Assembly (NCBI GenBank): GCA_026315105.1
Contig: CM048750.1
Location: forward strand, 401,918,502 to 401,982,501
Source: Locusta migratoria
Taxonomy: Eukaryota > Arthropoda > Insecta > Orthoptera > Acrididae
Direction of reading: 5' to 3'
DNA: 64,000 nt
The notes under the pieces are model-generated. The model worked only from the letters and a program-made list of their open reading frames with translations. It made no database searches and was not told the DNA's origin. Positions 1 to 12,435 of the stretch are shown piece after piece; the stretch's first letter is position 1; the number at the start of each line of letters is the position of its first letter. A program made the translations under genes and the position numbers.

Positions 1-975
1 AGAGACTAGTGTATTGTCAGGAGTGCCCCAGGGAAGTGTGACAGGACCATTATTATTTTCTATCAATACAAATGATCTAACAGACAGAGTGGGTTGCAAT
101 CTGTGGCTATTTGCTGATGATGCTGTGATGTACAGAAAGGTGTCATTGAATGACTATAGTAGGATGCAGGATCACTTGGACCAAATTTCTAGATGGTGAG
201 AGGAATGGCTGCTAGTTCTTAAAAAAAAGTAAAGTGATGCAGATGGGTAGGAGAAACAATCCTATAATGTCTGAATACAGCATTAGTAGTGTACTGTTTG
301 ACAGAGTTGCTTCAATAAAAATATCCAGGCACATTGCTACACAACAATAGGAAATGGAATGAGCATACAAGGACAGTCATGAGGAAGGTGGATGGTTGAT
401 TTCAGTTTATTGGAAGAAGTGATTCATCTGTAAATGAGACCACATATAGGACGCTTGTGCAGGCCCATCTTCAGTATTGCTCATATTTGGGATCCCCACC
501 ACGTCAGTTTAAAGGAAGACATAGAAGCAATTCAGAGGCAGGTGGATAGGTTTGTTATTGGTATGTGTGATCAATGTGCGAATGTTACGAAATGATTTGG
601 GAACTCAAATGGGAGTTCCTGGAGAAAGGGCGACATTCTTTTCGAGAAATAGTTGAAGAAATTTAAAGGACCAGAATTTGAAGCAGACTGCAGAAGAATT
701 CTCCTGCTGCCAACTTACATATTGTGTAAAGACCACAAAGATAAGAGAGATTAGGGCTTATACCAGCATCAATTTTTCCCTCTTTCTATATGGAAGTGAA
801 ACAGGAAAGCAAGTAACTAGTACTGGTACTAGGTACTCTCCGCCACACACCTTTGGGTGGATTGTGGAGTATGTATTTATTTAGACATAAGCATGTTTCA
901 AGGGATGAGGCTTGCGTAGGGTAGTGTAGTTTGGAGAAGTCTTTGGACTGAAAATCACAACAACAAGAACTATAC
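1..975 (+). mobile_element. LINE remnant, reverse transcriptase C-terminal half (CR1/jockey-like)
   Basis: The left edge opens inside a decayed reverse transcriptase. SGVPQGSVTGPLLF is the motif B region and LWLFADDA the catalytic FADD box, at about 14-130. Downstream frames, broken by stops and frameshifts, still give pieces typical of CR1/jockey C-termini (YRTLVQAHLQYC near 450, then a run around 530-700). The end near 940-970 reads GGACTGAAAATCACAACAACAAG, resembling the ACAAC-type tail seen on RTE copies here. The copy is inactive, with its 5' part beyond the window. The exact clade is uncertain. Confidence 0.75.
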
Positions 976-2990
976 TACAGGTTGTTTGTACACATGGCAT
1001 TGAATATGTGTGATAGATCTGTTTGGAAACTTTCAGAGAATGTTACCATAAATGTATGTATACACGAAAAGCAGAGAAAATTAATATTGGGATTTTTTTA
1101 CCCATACTAAAAATAATTCCAGCCCAGTGACTATGATTTAAATTCTGACTGAGAATTGAAACCAGTGTGTTGTTATTTTATTCAGAGTTACTTAGTTGCA
1201 GCCTTGAATCTGTAGCTATCTTTGGTACTTCTGTGCTTACACTGTTTATTATTCTTTCACCACAGTTAATGTTTTTTTTTTCAGCTGGTTGTGATGCTTT
1301 TGTGACACAGGAACATTGCTACCTACCCTTCCATTATTGTTTACAATAAACAACTTTCACTGCTTCGCAACACATGACAATGATGCACCTCATTAGCTGC
1401 CAGCAAACTAAGACCACTGCTTGGTGATGGTTCCTGCCATAATATCCAAGATCTTTACTTCCCACCACCTGACAATTGTGGTGCAGCACTACACTCTAGT
1501 GGTGTTATGATGGCCATGTGACTTCTGTAATGATACAAGTCCTGCAGTTGTGTAACTAACAAACACCATAACATAGTCTAAATCTCATAAATTTGTGTTT
1601 ATTTAAGCATCAGTAATTAAAGTTCAGTGGAACAAATACAGTGCACATATGACTCGTATAACATCAAAATGTACACTTGTGCAAGCATGATATTCAGCAC
1701 TTAAATTATTTTTTAAATTACAAATTTCACTACTTTTCAGCCAGTTCTTCACATGATATGTTATTCAGCAGTTTTTGTTAAATTAATTTGTTGTCCCCAA
1801 TTTCCATCTCATTTGTGTTACAAGATGTTGTTAACTTTTGAACCCCTGTTAAATTACAATTTGATTGGCATTTTTATTGTTTGCTCAATTGCTTCTTAGA
1901 GTATTTTCATTTTCAACTTCAATATCCTTTTCTGTGTATCATGTAGCATTTATAGTGCTCATCTACTGTTAGCAAATATTTTGAATTAGTCTCTAATGAA
2001 TCTCTTGTTTTTCAGATACCACTTCTTGAAGGAGCATTTTCTATGAAATTATGAAACTGTCTTGAGAGTTTGCAAGTTTCTTGGCAAATTATAAGACGAA
2101 ATAACCTTGTAATTTATGTACTTGTAAAAAATGTTACATACCAATCAAAAGTTAGATTATTTATGGATGCTATTCACAGTACTGATTTAACACCATAGCA
2201 GTGCAGCATGCAATTACCTACAATGAGCCCCAGTCAATACTATAAGATTAATATTAATTCCTATGTCAGAACCACTGAGCTAAAGGCAACATTTGCTCTG
2301 AAAGCACCTAACAAAACTGGATCTTCTTTTGATTCCCCAGATGTCCTTTTAATATGTTTTCCGGCCACCTGTATCAATTAATATGTGTACCACATTATGT
2401 GGAAAAAATCTTTTCCTGTATACTGAACCAACTGGAACAGTGAATGTAGGCACTGTAATTCTTTATGGACTAGTGGTCTATTTTCGTAAATCCTTGAATA
2501 TTATGTTTATATTAGTAACACATATGAGTTAAATAAAGTGAAGAAATTTAAAGAAATGTTTTTTCCTTTCATTTTAAGGGTAAAGAGATGATATCAGTTT
2601 ATAACTTACTAAGAGGGAAGTGGATATAATTTACGTAACATTTTAAGGGAAAAGAAGGAAGTTTATGGTACATGAAATTTTCATTGAAACTCAGATTCCT
2701 TCACTGCTAAACTTATAAGACCCTTTTTGAAATAAAAATAAATGAAGGGACTGCTGGTAACAAATTAAGGTTGGATTGCAAATAAATTAGATTTCAATTC
2801 CAGACTTGTCTTGAAACAGCATTACCTTTGAGAACCGGACAATACCTTTGAGGACCGGATGAAGGTACATCGATCTGTTAGCAAGAAGAATGGGTGAGAA
2901 ACTCTAAAGAAGGAGCCATCAGAAATGACAACAGTCAACGGTAAGTATACACATGAAGCTGAAGTTGTTAGTACCATGCACATAGTAAAA
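976..2990. other. AT-rich intronic sequence, no gene recognised
   Basis: No convincing coding region, RNA gene or element ends were seen. Short ORFs here lack motifs. A minor direct repeat occurs near 2825-2862, where CTTTGAG(A/G)ACCGGA appears twice about 25 bp apart. The sequence probably belongs to the 3' part of the Dscam2-like transcription unit or its flank. Confidence 0.5.
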
Positions 2991-3012
2991 GAAATAGTAA
3001 AAGAAACCCATC

Positions 3013-3023
3013 TCGCGCGCGCG

Positions 3024-3072
<49 letters not shown>
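3013..3072. repeat. (CG)n(GT)n dinucleotide microsatellite
   Basis: A short CG run is followed directly by about 22 GT units. It produces a His/Thr-rich spurious ORF on the minus strand, which is not a gene. CG-GT compound tracts can adopt Z-DNA. Confidence 0.95.
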
Positions 3073-3075
<3 letters not shown>

Positions 3076-3099
3076 GTCAGTAAATCCTTTCTGAGCCCA

Positions 3100-5440
3100 C
3101 AGCATTCCACTAGATACCATTTTCTTCAAGAGACACAGGCACACACACTATGATCATGATACTGTAACAATGTTTTGCACGATGTTCACTGTCTTACCCA
3201 GTACGACACAAATATGAAGAGGTAACATTAGTGACAGATAGATTACTCTGAAGCAGTTTAGATAATGGTATAATATCAATAAATCGTTTCAATATTTTTA
3301 AGACCTAAGCAGGGCAAATAATACTCAAATGAAACACACAAGAGGTGACACCTAGCAATGAAAGACAGCAAAGCACAGTCTACAGAAAAACACCTTGGAT
3401 GCAGAACTGTTGTATCAGTTCAATGAATTGCTAGAGCTACTTCCAACATTACAAAAATTAATATTATTTTCCTAAATTACCTCTTTTCATGCCAGAGCCT
3501 TCTATTCCATTCACTTACATCTCTCATTCATTGAACTGATATTTTATGTTAATAATATGTAAATTCCATTAATTTGGCCCCCTCCACAAAGGCAGACTGA
3601 CCAATATCACAAGTGGGAGAATAGGTGCAAGAAGAAAAAACTGATAAATTTGAGCTCTGCTGAAAGTTAATGAATACTTGTTAGGTTGTGTTCTGCTGTC
3701 TTTCTGCACTGTGTTCCAACTGAAAGGCAAACTCATACACATGGCACTTCAACTACAAGTTACAACAAAATTACATAGAGAAGGAAGGAACGAAGAAATG
3801 TTTTATGGCTATACTGAGCAAGCAAAATTATCATGCATTATGCTATCTAGGAAAAGCTGTCAGACAGAACTGATCAATTGTTTTCACATTTAGTATTTAT
3901 GATCTGGAATGATAAACAGGGGGAATAGATGCCAGTAAAAATACAGCTGACAACAAAAGCACTATAAACACTTACTCAATATTCTGACATATGTCACGGT
4001 TTTTCTCCTCATGTTTGAGGACTATATCGAGAGAGAATTCAATAAATAAGACAACTGTGATTAGAATTGGCTTAATCTATGTTACATCTTAGAACATAAT
4101 AGTAATGTAAATTTCTGTGTATTATAACTGTAATGTTCACTCCCTGACACAGCCATTAATAAAAAATAAAAAGGAAACAATAGTACATTTAGAATCAATT
4201 AACTGCACTCAAAAACCACAGCATACATGTTATAAAATTAGAAATATATGCATCTGTACCAGAGATTAAAAGTCATTGACACAAGTACAAGTACACACAT
4301 ACAGCTGCAGTAAAAAATACTGTAACAACAAATGTACATATATTCTTATGTGTGTCTGATGTAGGAGACACATCAAATTGAAGTCATATAACATCTGGTA
4401 CAACTGTAGTAGCACATCAGTTTCAAAGACTGTTCAGGCACACAGAAAATATCAACTATTTGCTCTCAATTTCACTACTCACCATTTATGCAATTCTGTT
4501 ACATTTTTCCTAATTGCATGTTTCCACTTTTGGTAATAATATTGACTAAATGTACATATTAATTCTGAAACTCTGGTTTTGAAAGACGAAAAATCAAGCA
4601 TAACCAACAAACAAGGTTTAAACAGTTTTAGTGAATTACATGCACAGAAAATATGTTTTGTGTCATGATGTACCTCACAAACATTGTAAAGACATGATTA
4701 AGTTCTGATATATGATTTAAAAAGCTTACACCAGACAGTAAAGCATGAAAAATGCAACAGTGACTGCACTAGTAAACACTTGTATTACATTAAGTTCTCT
4801 ATCATACCTTTGAAAACTTGAAAGGATATGGTAATATGTAGAGAGTACCTAGAACCTCCAGATAATATTTTAAATGGATAATATTGGATTAAAGACCTTC
4901 CTCAAAGGCATTGACAAGTAATGCATGAATATTTTAAGTCAAGAATTTTATGTGATTAAAGCAATCCGAAGAGCCTCACAAGTTCTTCTAGATAGATTTC
5001 AAAATTATGATGGAAAATAGGCGAAATATTTTACTGATTAGTATAACCTATGATATATTTTAATAATGGGATTGAGCACATCACAGCCCTTCTATGCAGA
5101 AAGGGTGAACTAGAACCTTAAGGTAGTGCTTATCACCTACCATACCAGATCTCAGACCTAGTGATATAAATCCATACCCTTGATCAATTTGGCCCTTAAT
5201 TTGGCTCAACATGAAATCTGGCTGCCCTAATGTTACTTGTAGATTATCCACTCAGTTTCCTCCTTTCCAACCTGTGGAATATTGATCTCCTCCCAGAGGG
5301 CATCTATGTAGATCAGATCAAGCAAAATTAGGAATCGGCTCAGACAAATATGGAGTTAGCCCATAACTGCCTAAGAAGGCATTACAATTGTAGCAGCTTT
5401 TCGGCTCTTTTTCGTTAGATAGGAGGCAAGGTCTTTGTGC
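3100..5440. other. AT-rich intronic sequence, no gene recognised
   Basis: No repeat boundaries, RNA genes or coding motifs could be supported. A 71-codon ORF at 3678-3893 has no recognisable features and no splice-site support. Confidence 0.45.
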
Positions 5441-5444
5441 AGAA

Positions 5445-5804
5445 TTATAACTCTGCACATGATTCTGCTGTCTCAGTGTAAATAAATACACTCCATATTT
5501 TGTGGAGTTGTGCAATGTGCTGAGAGTAGTAAGTCCTGTTACTCTCTCGGTGCATAACTTGTGAATGGGGAAAACTGTGCAGGTTGGGCAATCCCTTTTG
5601 AAACTTCCGCCAGAGCTGTTTGGTGCCTTTGCACACAGAGCACTCACGGCACTGGTAGGGCAGTATGTGATGGAGTGAGTAGTTGGCTTGTGGAGAGAAG
5701 GAAAGGAGAGCTGGGCTCAATGGCTGTCGCTGATGACCACCAGACACTTTGGAGGTGACGTTCTTCTTTAACCACAGGAGAATTGGTACACCCTTTTTCC
5801 CCAA
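5445..5804 (-). pseudogene. Unrecognised open frame with Cys-rich C-terminal half, possible transposase tail
   Basis: The 119-codon minus frame shows a cysteine cluster YQCRECSVC, and a second frame continues with similar Cys/His residues (CAKAPNSSGG, KRDCPTCTVF). The pattern resembles the zinc-ribbon tail of piggyBac-type transposases, but no diagnostic DDD residues or TTAA-flanked ends were seen. The copy abuts PLE terminal sequence at about 5800, so its upstream part may be truncated by that insertion. It is not a confident gene, and a chance frame in repeat DNA is the alternative. Confidence 0.25.
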
Positions 5805-6035
5805 AGGTAAGTCTTTCCTCTCCTGGGATTGTAATGACTCCTCACCTGCTCCCTTAAACCCAAATCATTTCCTTTTCCCTCTCCTTCCCTACTCTGCCTG
5901 CAGAAGCAACAAATAGTTGCAAAAGCTTGTGATTATGAGTGTGTGTGTTTTATTAATTTATGTTACTGTCAGTACCTACGCTTCTTTGCCTGGTAAGTAA
6001 ACTTCATCTACTTTCCTGGTGGGAAAAATATGTAT
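5800..6035 (+). mobile_element. PLE terminal-repeat fragment, plus orientation
   Basis: It begins with GGTAAGTCTTTCC and a pyrimidine-rich stretch, then a hammerhead-like element (CTGCAGA, stem GCAAC/GTTGC, AAAA, near 5897-5925), a GT tract, and TGCCTGGTAAGTAAACTTC near the outer end. The order matches the plus arms of the palindromes at 15-18 kb. It joins directly to a minus-oriented PLE at about 6020-6040, forming another inverted pair. Confidence 0.65.
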
Positions 6036-6948
6036 AAAACTAAAGATTGTTTGACTTACCCAAAGCACAGGCTCACCGATAGACACAAATAACACAAATG
6101 AAAACACATACAAGCAAACATTCAAGCTTTCACAACCGTTGGTTGCTTCGTCAGGAAAAGAGGAAGGAAGGAGGAGAAAAAGGACAGGATGCGGGTTTTA
6201 AGGGAGTGGATGAGGCATTATTCCAATCCTGGGAATGGAAGGACTTACCTTAGGGGAAAAAAGAAAGGTAAACAAATATACACATGCCCACACACATACA
6301 CACGCAAACACACCAAAGAAGACATTCGTAGAAAGCAAAGAAGTTGCACAGAGATACCACTACTAGAGGCAGAGGCTCTGTCCAGAGAACCGAGGCAAAG
6401 ATGTTAAAGATGGTGAGTGGGAATTTCAATTTAGCGGAGGTTGAGAACAGGCGGGCAATGGGAAGAGAGAATATGCTGAAGGGCAAGTTCCCATCTTGGA
6501 ATTCTGAAAGATTGGTGGTGGTGAGAAGTATCCAGATAACCCAGACGGTGTCACACTGTGGCAAGATGTGCTTGGCCATGCACCGAGGCATGTTTAGCCA
6601 CAGGGTGATCCTCATTACCAACAAACACTGTCTGCCTGTGACCGTACATGTGAATGGACAGTTTGTTGCTGGTCATTTCCACATTCAGGTATATCAGTTG
6701 GTAAATCACTTGTGTGCTATCGCAAGTGGCTCTGCCCTTTATCGTGTACACCTTCTGGGTTACGGGACTGGAGTAAGTGGTGGTGGAAGGGTGCATAGGG
6801 AAGGTTTTACAACAGGGGCAGCTACATGGGTAGGAGCCAAAAGGTAGGGAGGGAGGTGTGGGGGTTTCATAGGGATGGACTAGGAGGTTACGGAGGTTGG
6901 GTGGGTGGCGGAAAGGCACTCTCGGTGGAGTGGGAAGGATGTCATGAC
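6036..6948 (-). mobile_element. Penelope-like element fragment: GIY-YIG C-terminus plus terminal repeat
   Basis: Read on the minus strand, 6919-6551 encodes a decayed PLE C-terminal region: PFRHPPNLRNLLVHPYETP, a Cys cluster (SYPCSCPCCKTFPMHP) and the endonuclease-like block CDSTQVIYQLIYLNVEMTSN ending in GHRQTV. Compared with the intact copy at 48980-50899, the Y-I-G part is corrupted. Toward lower coordinates the C-terminal coding tail, then a CA-rich tract, a hammerhead-like core (minus: CTGACGA, stem GCAACC/GGTTGT, GAAA near 6128-6155) and the terminal CTGGTGGGAAAAATATG sequence follow. The element is 5' truncated and inactive. Confidence 0.8.
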
Positions 6949-6959
6949 ATATTATAGTT

Positions 6960-8890
6960 AATTTTTCAAGTGATTTTTATAGTGTTAGCATTACAGATGA
7001 ACTCTTTGCAGATCATAATTCTATACTTCTCAAATACCATTTTAAACAGACGAGTAACAATAATTCACCTGACATCAATAAGCCAAGCCCGACATGGCTG
7101 AGGAATCAGATGGATGGGTAAGGGATCAGAAAGAAGATAATGTTCAGCTGTTTACTGACTGCCTCAGAAATGTAAACTGGGACTTTGTATATGACTTTGT
7201 CATCTCTAAAAAGAAATGGCAAAAGACCAAAGTCTAAATAGCTTAAATGGTACACAGACAAACTTGCCGACATCAGAGTAAATATGCTGGTACTAGATAA
7301 AATATATATAAATAATTATAAATGTGGCACAGAGGAGGTTGATGTTTGTATACAGCTTACCTTGAGAGTAAAAAGCACTATAAAGTAAAACTTGGATTTG
7401 CCAAAAATTAGTCTGTGAGAAATACATAGAAGGAGCACCTAACAAATACAAGGCAGCTTGCCACATTATAACACAGGAGCACACTTACCCAAGCACAATA
7501 TATTGTGCTTGAAGCAGAGGAAATAAATACTTACTTCACTACCTCAGTAAATGAATTAAAATCAAAAATTGATCCCACAAATTCATCTGCAACTGGTATA
7601 CTTGCTGATCTGACTTACAACTTCTATAGGGATCTCGTTACACTGACATTGTAAACAACGTATCAAAATTCTCAAATTCCAGAAGTACGGACTGCTAACC
7701 AACTACATAATAAAAAGAACTCTATATGTTATTTGCAAATCACTTGCTTTCATTATTAATAAATGTTTGGAATTCAGAATCTCCCCAGATCAACTTAAAA
7801 TCTCAAAAGTAGTGCTGATACACACAAAGGGTGAAAAACATCTCCCCCAGTACTACAAACATGATCTCCTCTGTAATAGACAACATGTTTTCTGACAAAG
7901 TAAAATTACTACCTCTGCTGTTCTTGAACTTGTAAACCAGGCATTAACAACACTCAAAAACAAGAATATGGTATCTCTTGTGCTATGTGACATTAGACTG
8001 CATACCATTTGACATCTTACTTGCCAAACTCCAGTTTTATGGAGTAAATGGCTTATCAACAGCAGTAGTAAGTCCCTACTTACACAACAGAAGACAATTT
8101 GTGTCAGTTAAAGACAGGCGATCTTCAATAAAGGCTCGGTCCTTGGATCATTTCTTTTCATTGTTGGGCCTCAATCAGTTATTTGTTATGCAGATGACTG
8201 ATCAAGAAATGGCAAGCTTACACCAGATTTCACAGTAGAAGCTTGACCAAGCACTCAATTGATTTGCATCTAACAAATTAGTATACAATCTGGAGGAAAC
8301 CCAACACCTGCAGTTAGGACTAACTAAAGAAGTAGAAACAAAATGTGTTAAATTGCTAGGGATATGGAATGATTCAAAACTGAAATGGGAACCCCACATC
8401 AACCATGTCTAAAAAGCTATCACCTTTGACATTCCTCATATGGAAATTAACTGAATTAATAAGTAAGAATTATTTGAGTCTCATATATTTTATGGTCCGT
8501 TACTATGTGGACATGCTTCTCATGTAAGTGATATTCTACTTATACAGAAAAAGATACTGCAAATAATGTGTAAGGTTGGATTTAAGGAACACTGCCGTCC
8601 TCTGTTTACAAAATTAAAAATATTGACAGTGACAAATCTTTATATCAATGTGTCATTAACACATGTTAAGAACAACATAACATATTTTTATACTAGAGAC
8701 TGTATACACCATCATGATATTCCTAGGCACAGACTAACAAAAACAGGAAACTCACATAAAACAAACTGTCTTAAATTCTTTAATAAGTGGCCACATTCTG
8801 CTTTTACCACAATCTTTAATAATTTTAAAATAAGCTGTATAAGTGGTTAGCTGAGAACCCATGAGAGAATTTTTTGATGTATGTAACATT
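6960..8890 (+). mobile_element. LINE remnant with internal decay (CR1/jockey-like RT)
   Basis: Broken frames on the plus strand follow LINE order. An endonuclease-tail-like ADHNSILLKYHF lies near 7015-7050. RT pieces KVVLIHTKGEKHLPQYY (near 7805) and NRQHVF plus SAVLELVNQALTTLKNKN (near 7880-7970) follow, then a GSVLG block near 8135 and a CYADD-like box near 8190. A C-terminal segment with KILQIMCKVGF and NLYINVSLTHVKNN (8550-8700) ends at 8850. Stops and frameshifts are frequent, so this is an old, inactive copy. Its left end abuts the PLE fragment. Confidence 0.75.
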
Positions 8891-9044
8891 GACATTGATT
8901 TTTAAGGTGCTGTTTTTAAAACTGTATAAATGTGTGATATAGGTTATTCAATTAATGATGGAATGTCTCCACAGGGATCATAAATTATTTTTCAAAAAAT
9001 GATATAAGTTATTCAATTGTAAATATAATGTGAACATTTATTGA

Positions 9045-9410
9045 ATGGAATTGTAACTGTCGGCGTGTGAGAAAGGATTCCAGTATGTTCTTCCATTTCT
9101 TCCAATCTTGAGCTAGCCATTGCCAACTGAGTCCTGCTGTCTTCCTTAGGTCTCTGTCCCATCTGTCAGGTGGTCTTCCTCTTGTTCTTTTCTGGTAAAT
9201 TGGGATCCTGTCTAGGACTTATCTACGCCATCTACCATCTTTTATTCTAGCAATATGGCCAGCCCACTGCCATTTAAGAATAGTCACCCTTTTCATAATG
9301 TAGATGACCTTTATTGTTCTTGTTATTTTGATTGCTCTCTTTTCATCTTTTTTTGTGTAACCCAACAAATTGTAACTTATAGACTGCCTATTCCACTATA
9401 TGTGGTCAAC
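9045..9410 (-). mobile_element. LINE 3'-end fragment (C-terminal RT domain)
   Basis: On the minus strand this encodes a decayed LINE C-terminus: KWQWAGHIARIKDGRW near 9290-9240, then KRTRGRPPDRWDRDL near 9190-9150 and a W-rich end QDWKKWKNILESF near 9100-9070. These are the zinc-knuckle-like and basic tail motifs of RTE/I-type elements. The family differs from the RTE copies elsewhere in this window. Confidence 0.7.
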
Positions 9411-10480
9411 AGCGAAAAAAGAATCTGAATTCATAGTAATAAACTGATTGTTTGATTTCACTGAAACCACCCAGAATGCCATCACACATATTAAATTGAA
9501 TGTTAGATCACTGGTGATGTACATTCACAACTTAACCACACCAAAGTTGTAAAACAGAACCAGATTAAAAAAAAAAAAAAAAAAACTGAGACCAAATTTA
9601 ACCAAGGCGACAATTACTGGTGGCAGAATTGAAGACGAAAATGTACTGATTCCACATATACTAATAATTTCTGACAGCTGTGGAAAATTAGCTATGCGCA
9701 TTGGGACGTCCTGCTGTGGTTCCAGTTCCCTTTATAGTATTGTTTTAGCTATTACCATAATCAAAGCACAAGGCTTTGGCTTTTCATGCAGCAAGTTGTA
9801 TATGGTTTGCTCCCAAGTAGGTGCATGACAAAAATTATATGTTTCTACTCCAAATAGGGGAAAAAAACATCTAACCATTGGCCTTAAGATGAATTAATAA
9901 CAGAAATTGATGTTAAATACAAGTGGTCCCCCCCGCCCCTCCCTGGATGCCGCAAGTCACTTTATGTATACATATATCTGCTAAGACTTTGTCAAATGAT
10001 CTTCTCTGTCCATCCACCACAAGTTACTTGACTACAGCAATTAGTGTCAACCATGAAAAGCCAGGGCAGGACACTGGTCTCACATACAACTGTTGAGGCA
10101 TCAAAGTATTTGCTGGACTAATAACTTGTTAGTATGCATTTTCAATCGATCTGATGTACTGCATTTCTTACAAACATGCATATTACATATATGAGGAAGT
10201 AATAAATCTAAATAGGCAATGAAATATCTGGACACTTGATGGAATAATTTTGATTATCCATACTGTATAATACAGGAAAGTGATTATTGTATTGCTTAAA
10301 TGATGATAAATATAAACAGTATGTTAATATTCTTAATCAGCAACAGTTTTGAAAAAATAAAATGGAACATATTATTTGAAGTCTATAAGTAACAGTTCAA
10401 GTTATTGCTACAACCATATGAAGAATTACAAACAAGGAACTGCATCATTTGTTAGAGAGCTTTAACTTCCAGCTATGACT
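9411..10480. other. AT-rich intronic sequence, no gene recognised
   Basis: No coding motifs were seen. A run of about 19 A residues occurs at about 9568-9586 and could be the tail of an unrecognised retroelement, but no matching body was identified. Confidence 0.4.
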
Positions 10481-10538
10481 TTTTAATTGAAACTATTCTT
10501 TTTAAGTGTACTTCCACTTTTAAGATTACAAAACTCAC

Positions 10539-10700
10539 CTCCATAATTCCTATTAACTAGTTGGTCACGATCACATTCAGCCTCTGAAATTTCATTACTC
10601 TCTTTGGAATCATTAAAAGATGAGTTATTTGGGTCATGGTTACGAGGTGGAGGAGGTGGTGGCTCCGGACTCCCAGACATTGGCAGATTGCGAGCAGAAC
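10539..10700 (-). CDS. Dscam2: Dscam2-like receptor, cytoplasmic exon 5 of 5 seen (not last)
   Basis: The minus-strand exon has acceptor TTGAAAACAG|GT and donor TGGAG|GTGAGT. It contains 53 whole codons with split glycines at both ends, in phase with the exon at 12436-12628. The peptide has SPEPPPPPPRNH, a polyproline stretch suited to SH3, EVH1 or profilin binding, followed by an acidic Ser/Asn-rich part (SKESNEISEAECDRDQLVNRNYG). Because a consensus donor follows, at least one more exon must exist. None was recognised in the remaining 10.5 kb, so the 3' end, stop codon and polyA site lie outside the window. Confidence 0.85.
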
Positions 10701-10992
10701 CTGTTTTCAAATTTAAAACATTTTTAAATCAATAATGGAAATTCATCAGTGAGTTGTTGTGGCAAATGTTTTTAAATTCTTGCCTATTTTTAGTGTAAGT
10801 CATATAATGAATTATTAATAAATGAAGGAAACCCTCTCATTTATTTGGACATAGTCAGACTCAGAGGTAAAGAATAGAAATAATGAACGCATAAATAGAC
10901 AAGGATACTATATTGCATTATTGACCTGTTTCACTGCCTCAGAAGAATTTGGCAAAAGTAATTAAAGATAGTAAAAAGTGAAGCCATCAATA

Positions 10993-12006
10993 CTAGAGTT
11001 GGAACTTAAATAGTGCCAACTATTTACTCACAACCAATACAAAAGTGTTACATGTTTGCACTTAGTACTGTCCTTCAAAGTAGTCACCAGGATTGCATAC
11101 AACTTGTTGCTAGTGATGTGGAAAGTGTAGTATACCATTAACAGAGTCTTACTGTTGATGGTGCAGGGTCTACTGCCTGTCGAATCTCTTGAAGAGTTCT
11201 GAAGCGGAAGCCACAAACTGGATCCTTCATCTTCTGAATCAAATTGAAGTCACAAGGACTTAAGTCTGGGGAGTATGGTGGATGGTACCGTACTTCCCAG
11301 TCCCACTGACCAAACAGAGCAGCCAAAGCTTGCATTGTATGTGCTCGCGCATTGTCATGCAAAGTGATGGGTTATGTAGAAAGTGTTGCCGCATCTTTTG
11401 CGAAACTGGTTGCAGATGATGCTCCAAAAATGAACAGTAATACTGAGGATTGACGGTCTGCCGTGAAGGAACGTATTGCATTAAGATAACACCATCACAG
11501 TCATACACAATAATAACCTAAACTTTCAACACACTGGTGCTCTGACGCACTTTGACGCCATTCACTGGATTGGCATTCCAGTTTTGGCTCGTATGATGTG
11601 GTCCATGTCTCATCCTGTGTTACGATACGGTGTAAGAAAGCCTCTCCTTTGCGTTCATAGCGCTCGAAGTGCATCTGAGCAGCTTCGTAATGCATCCATT
11701 TCTGTCAATTCATGCAAAACCCATTGTCATACAAATTTTTACATGCCCAGGAAAATTCAATCTTGATCAAACTCCGTTGTTCCTGTTTCAAAAACAGTGT
11801 GACACCGCTACGTTAGACCGCTCATCACAAGTGACTGTGACTGTGTTTCCCTCGATTGGCTGCACGCCGGTGACGTGGGATGGGAGAGTTAATTTGCTTG
11901 GAAGTAAGGTAGGTATGGCAATAATGTGTGCTATCAGTGACAATAGTATATTACATTGGATGGTGTCTACACAGCAGTGTTGTCACTATTTAAGTTCCAA
12001 CCCTCG
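10993..12006 (-). mobile_element. mariner-type DNA transposon, internally decayed
   Basis: The ends match as inverted repeats: left CTAGAGTTGGAACTTAAATA and right (reverse complement) CGAGGGTTGGAACTTAAATA. Both are flanked by TA (10991-10992 and 12007-12008), the mariner target. The minus strand encodes broken transposase pieces: VTQDETWTTSYEPKLECQS (first-Asp region, 11695-11501) and MHDNARAHT plus YSPDLSPCDFNL (second catalytic Asp and YSPDL block, 11362-11138). At 1014 bp it is shorter than the roughly 1.3 kb usual for the family, and frames shift between blocks. It is therefore a deletion-bearing, inactive copy inserted in the intron between the last two Dscam2-like exons. Confidence 0.9.
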
Positions 12007-12008
12007 TA

Positions 12009-12430
12009 CTTGCCTAACCACAAGAGTCAGTGCGGGACCAGTAGTTCATCTCTCCTGCTAGAGACTGTACGCAGCAACTCTCCACATTTTATTACAGCTC
12101 CTCCAGTCCTTCAACTGGCTGCACATTTTAAGCTATACATTGTGCAAATAAGCTCAGAACAGTGGCTCATTACATTCAAATCAGCATGGGTAGATGACGA
12201 GCAGTGTCTACAATACCTGAGCGACTTACAAGCAATCTGAACAAACATTCTGCTTCCAAAACAAAATTTTCACTCAGGGCACTGATATCAAACTTCCTTG
12301 TAGATTAAAACTGTGTACTTAACTGGAACTTGAACTGAGGACCACAAAAGGCAAAGGTCCTGTGATCTGGTGCACAGCTGTAATCTGCCAGGAAGATTAA
12401 AATAATCTGATTTTAGTATGTCGAAATTAA
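12009..12430. other. Intronic sequence beside the mariner insertion, nothing recognised
   Basis: Plus-strand frames are open here but carry no motif. The stretch lies between the mariner right end and the donor side of the exon at 12436-12628. Confidence 0.4.
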
Positions 12431-12435
12431 CTTAC

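Noticed and set aside
6344..6847. 167-residue plus ORF
   Set aside because: Antisense to the decayed PLE C-terminus on the minus strand; no independent features.
1..10500. Final Dscam2-like exon (expected C-terminal segment and stop)
   Set aside because: I looked on the minus strand for a conserved C-terminal block with a matching acceptor phase and found none, so the exon is probably outside the window.
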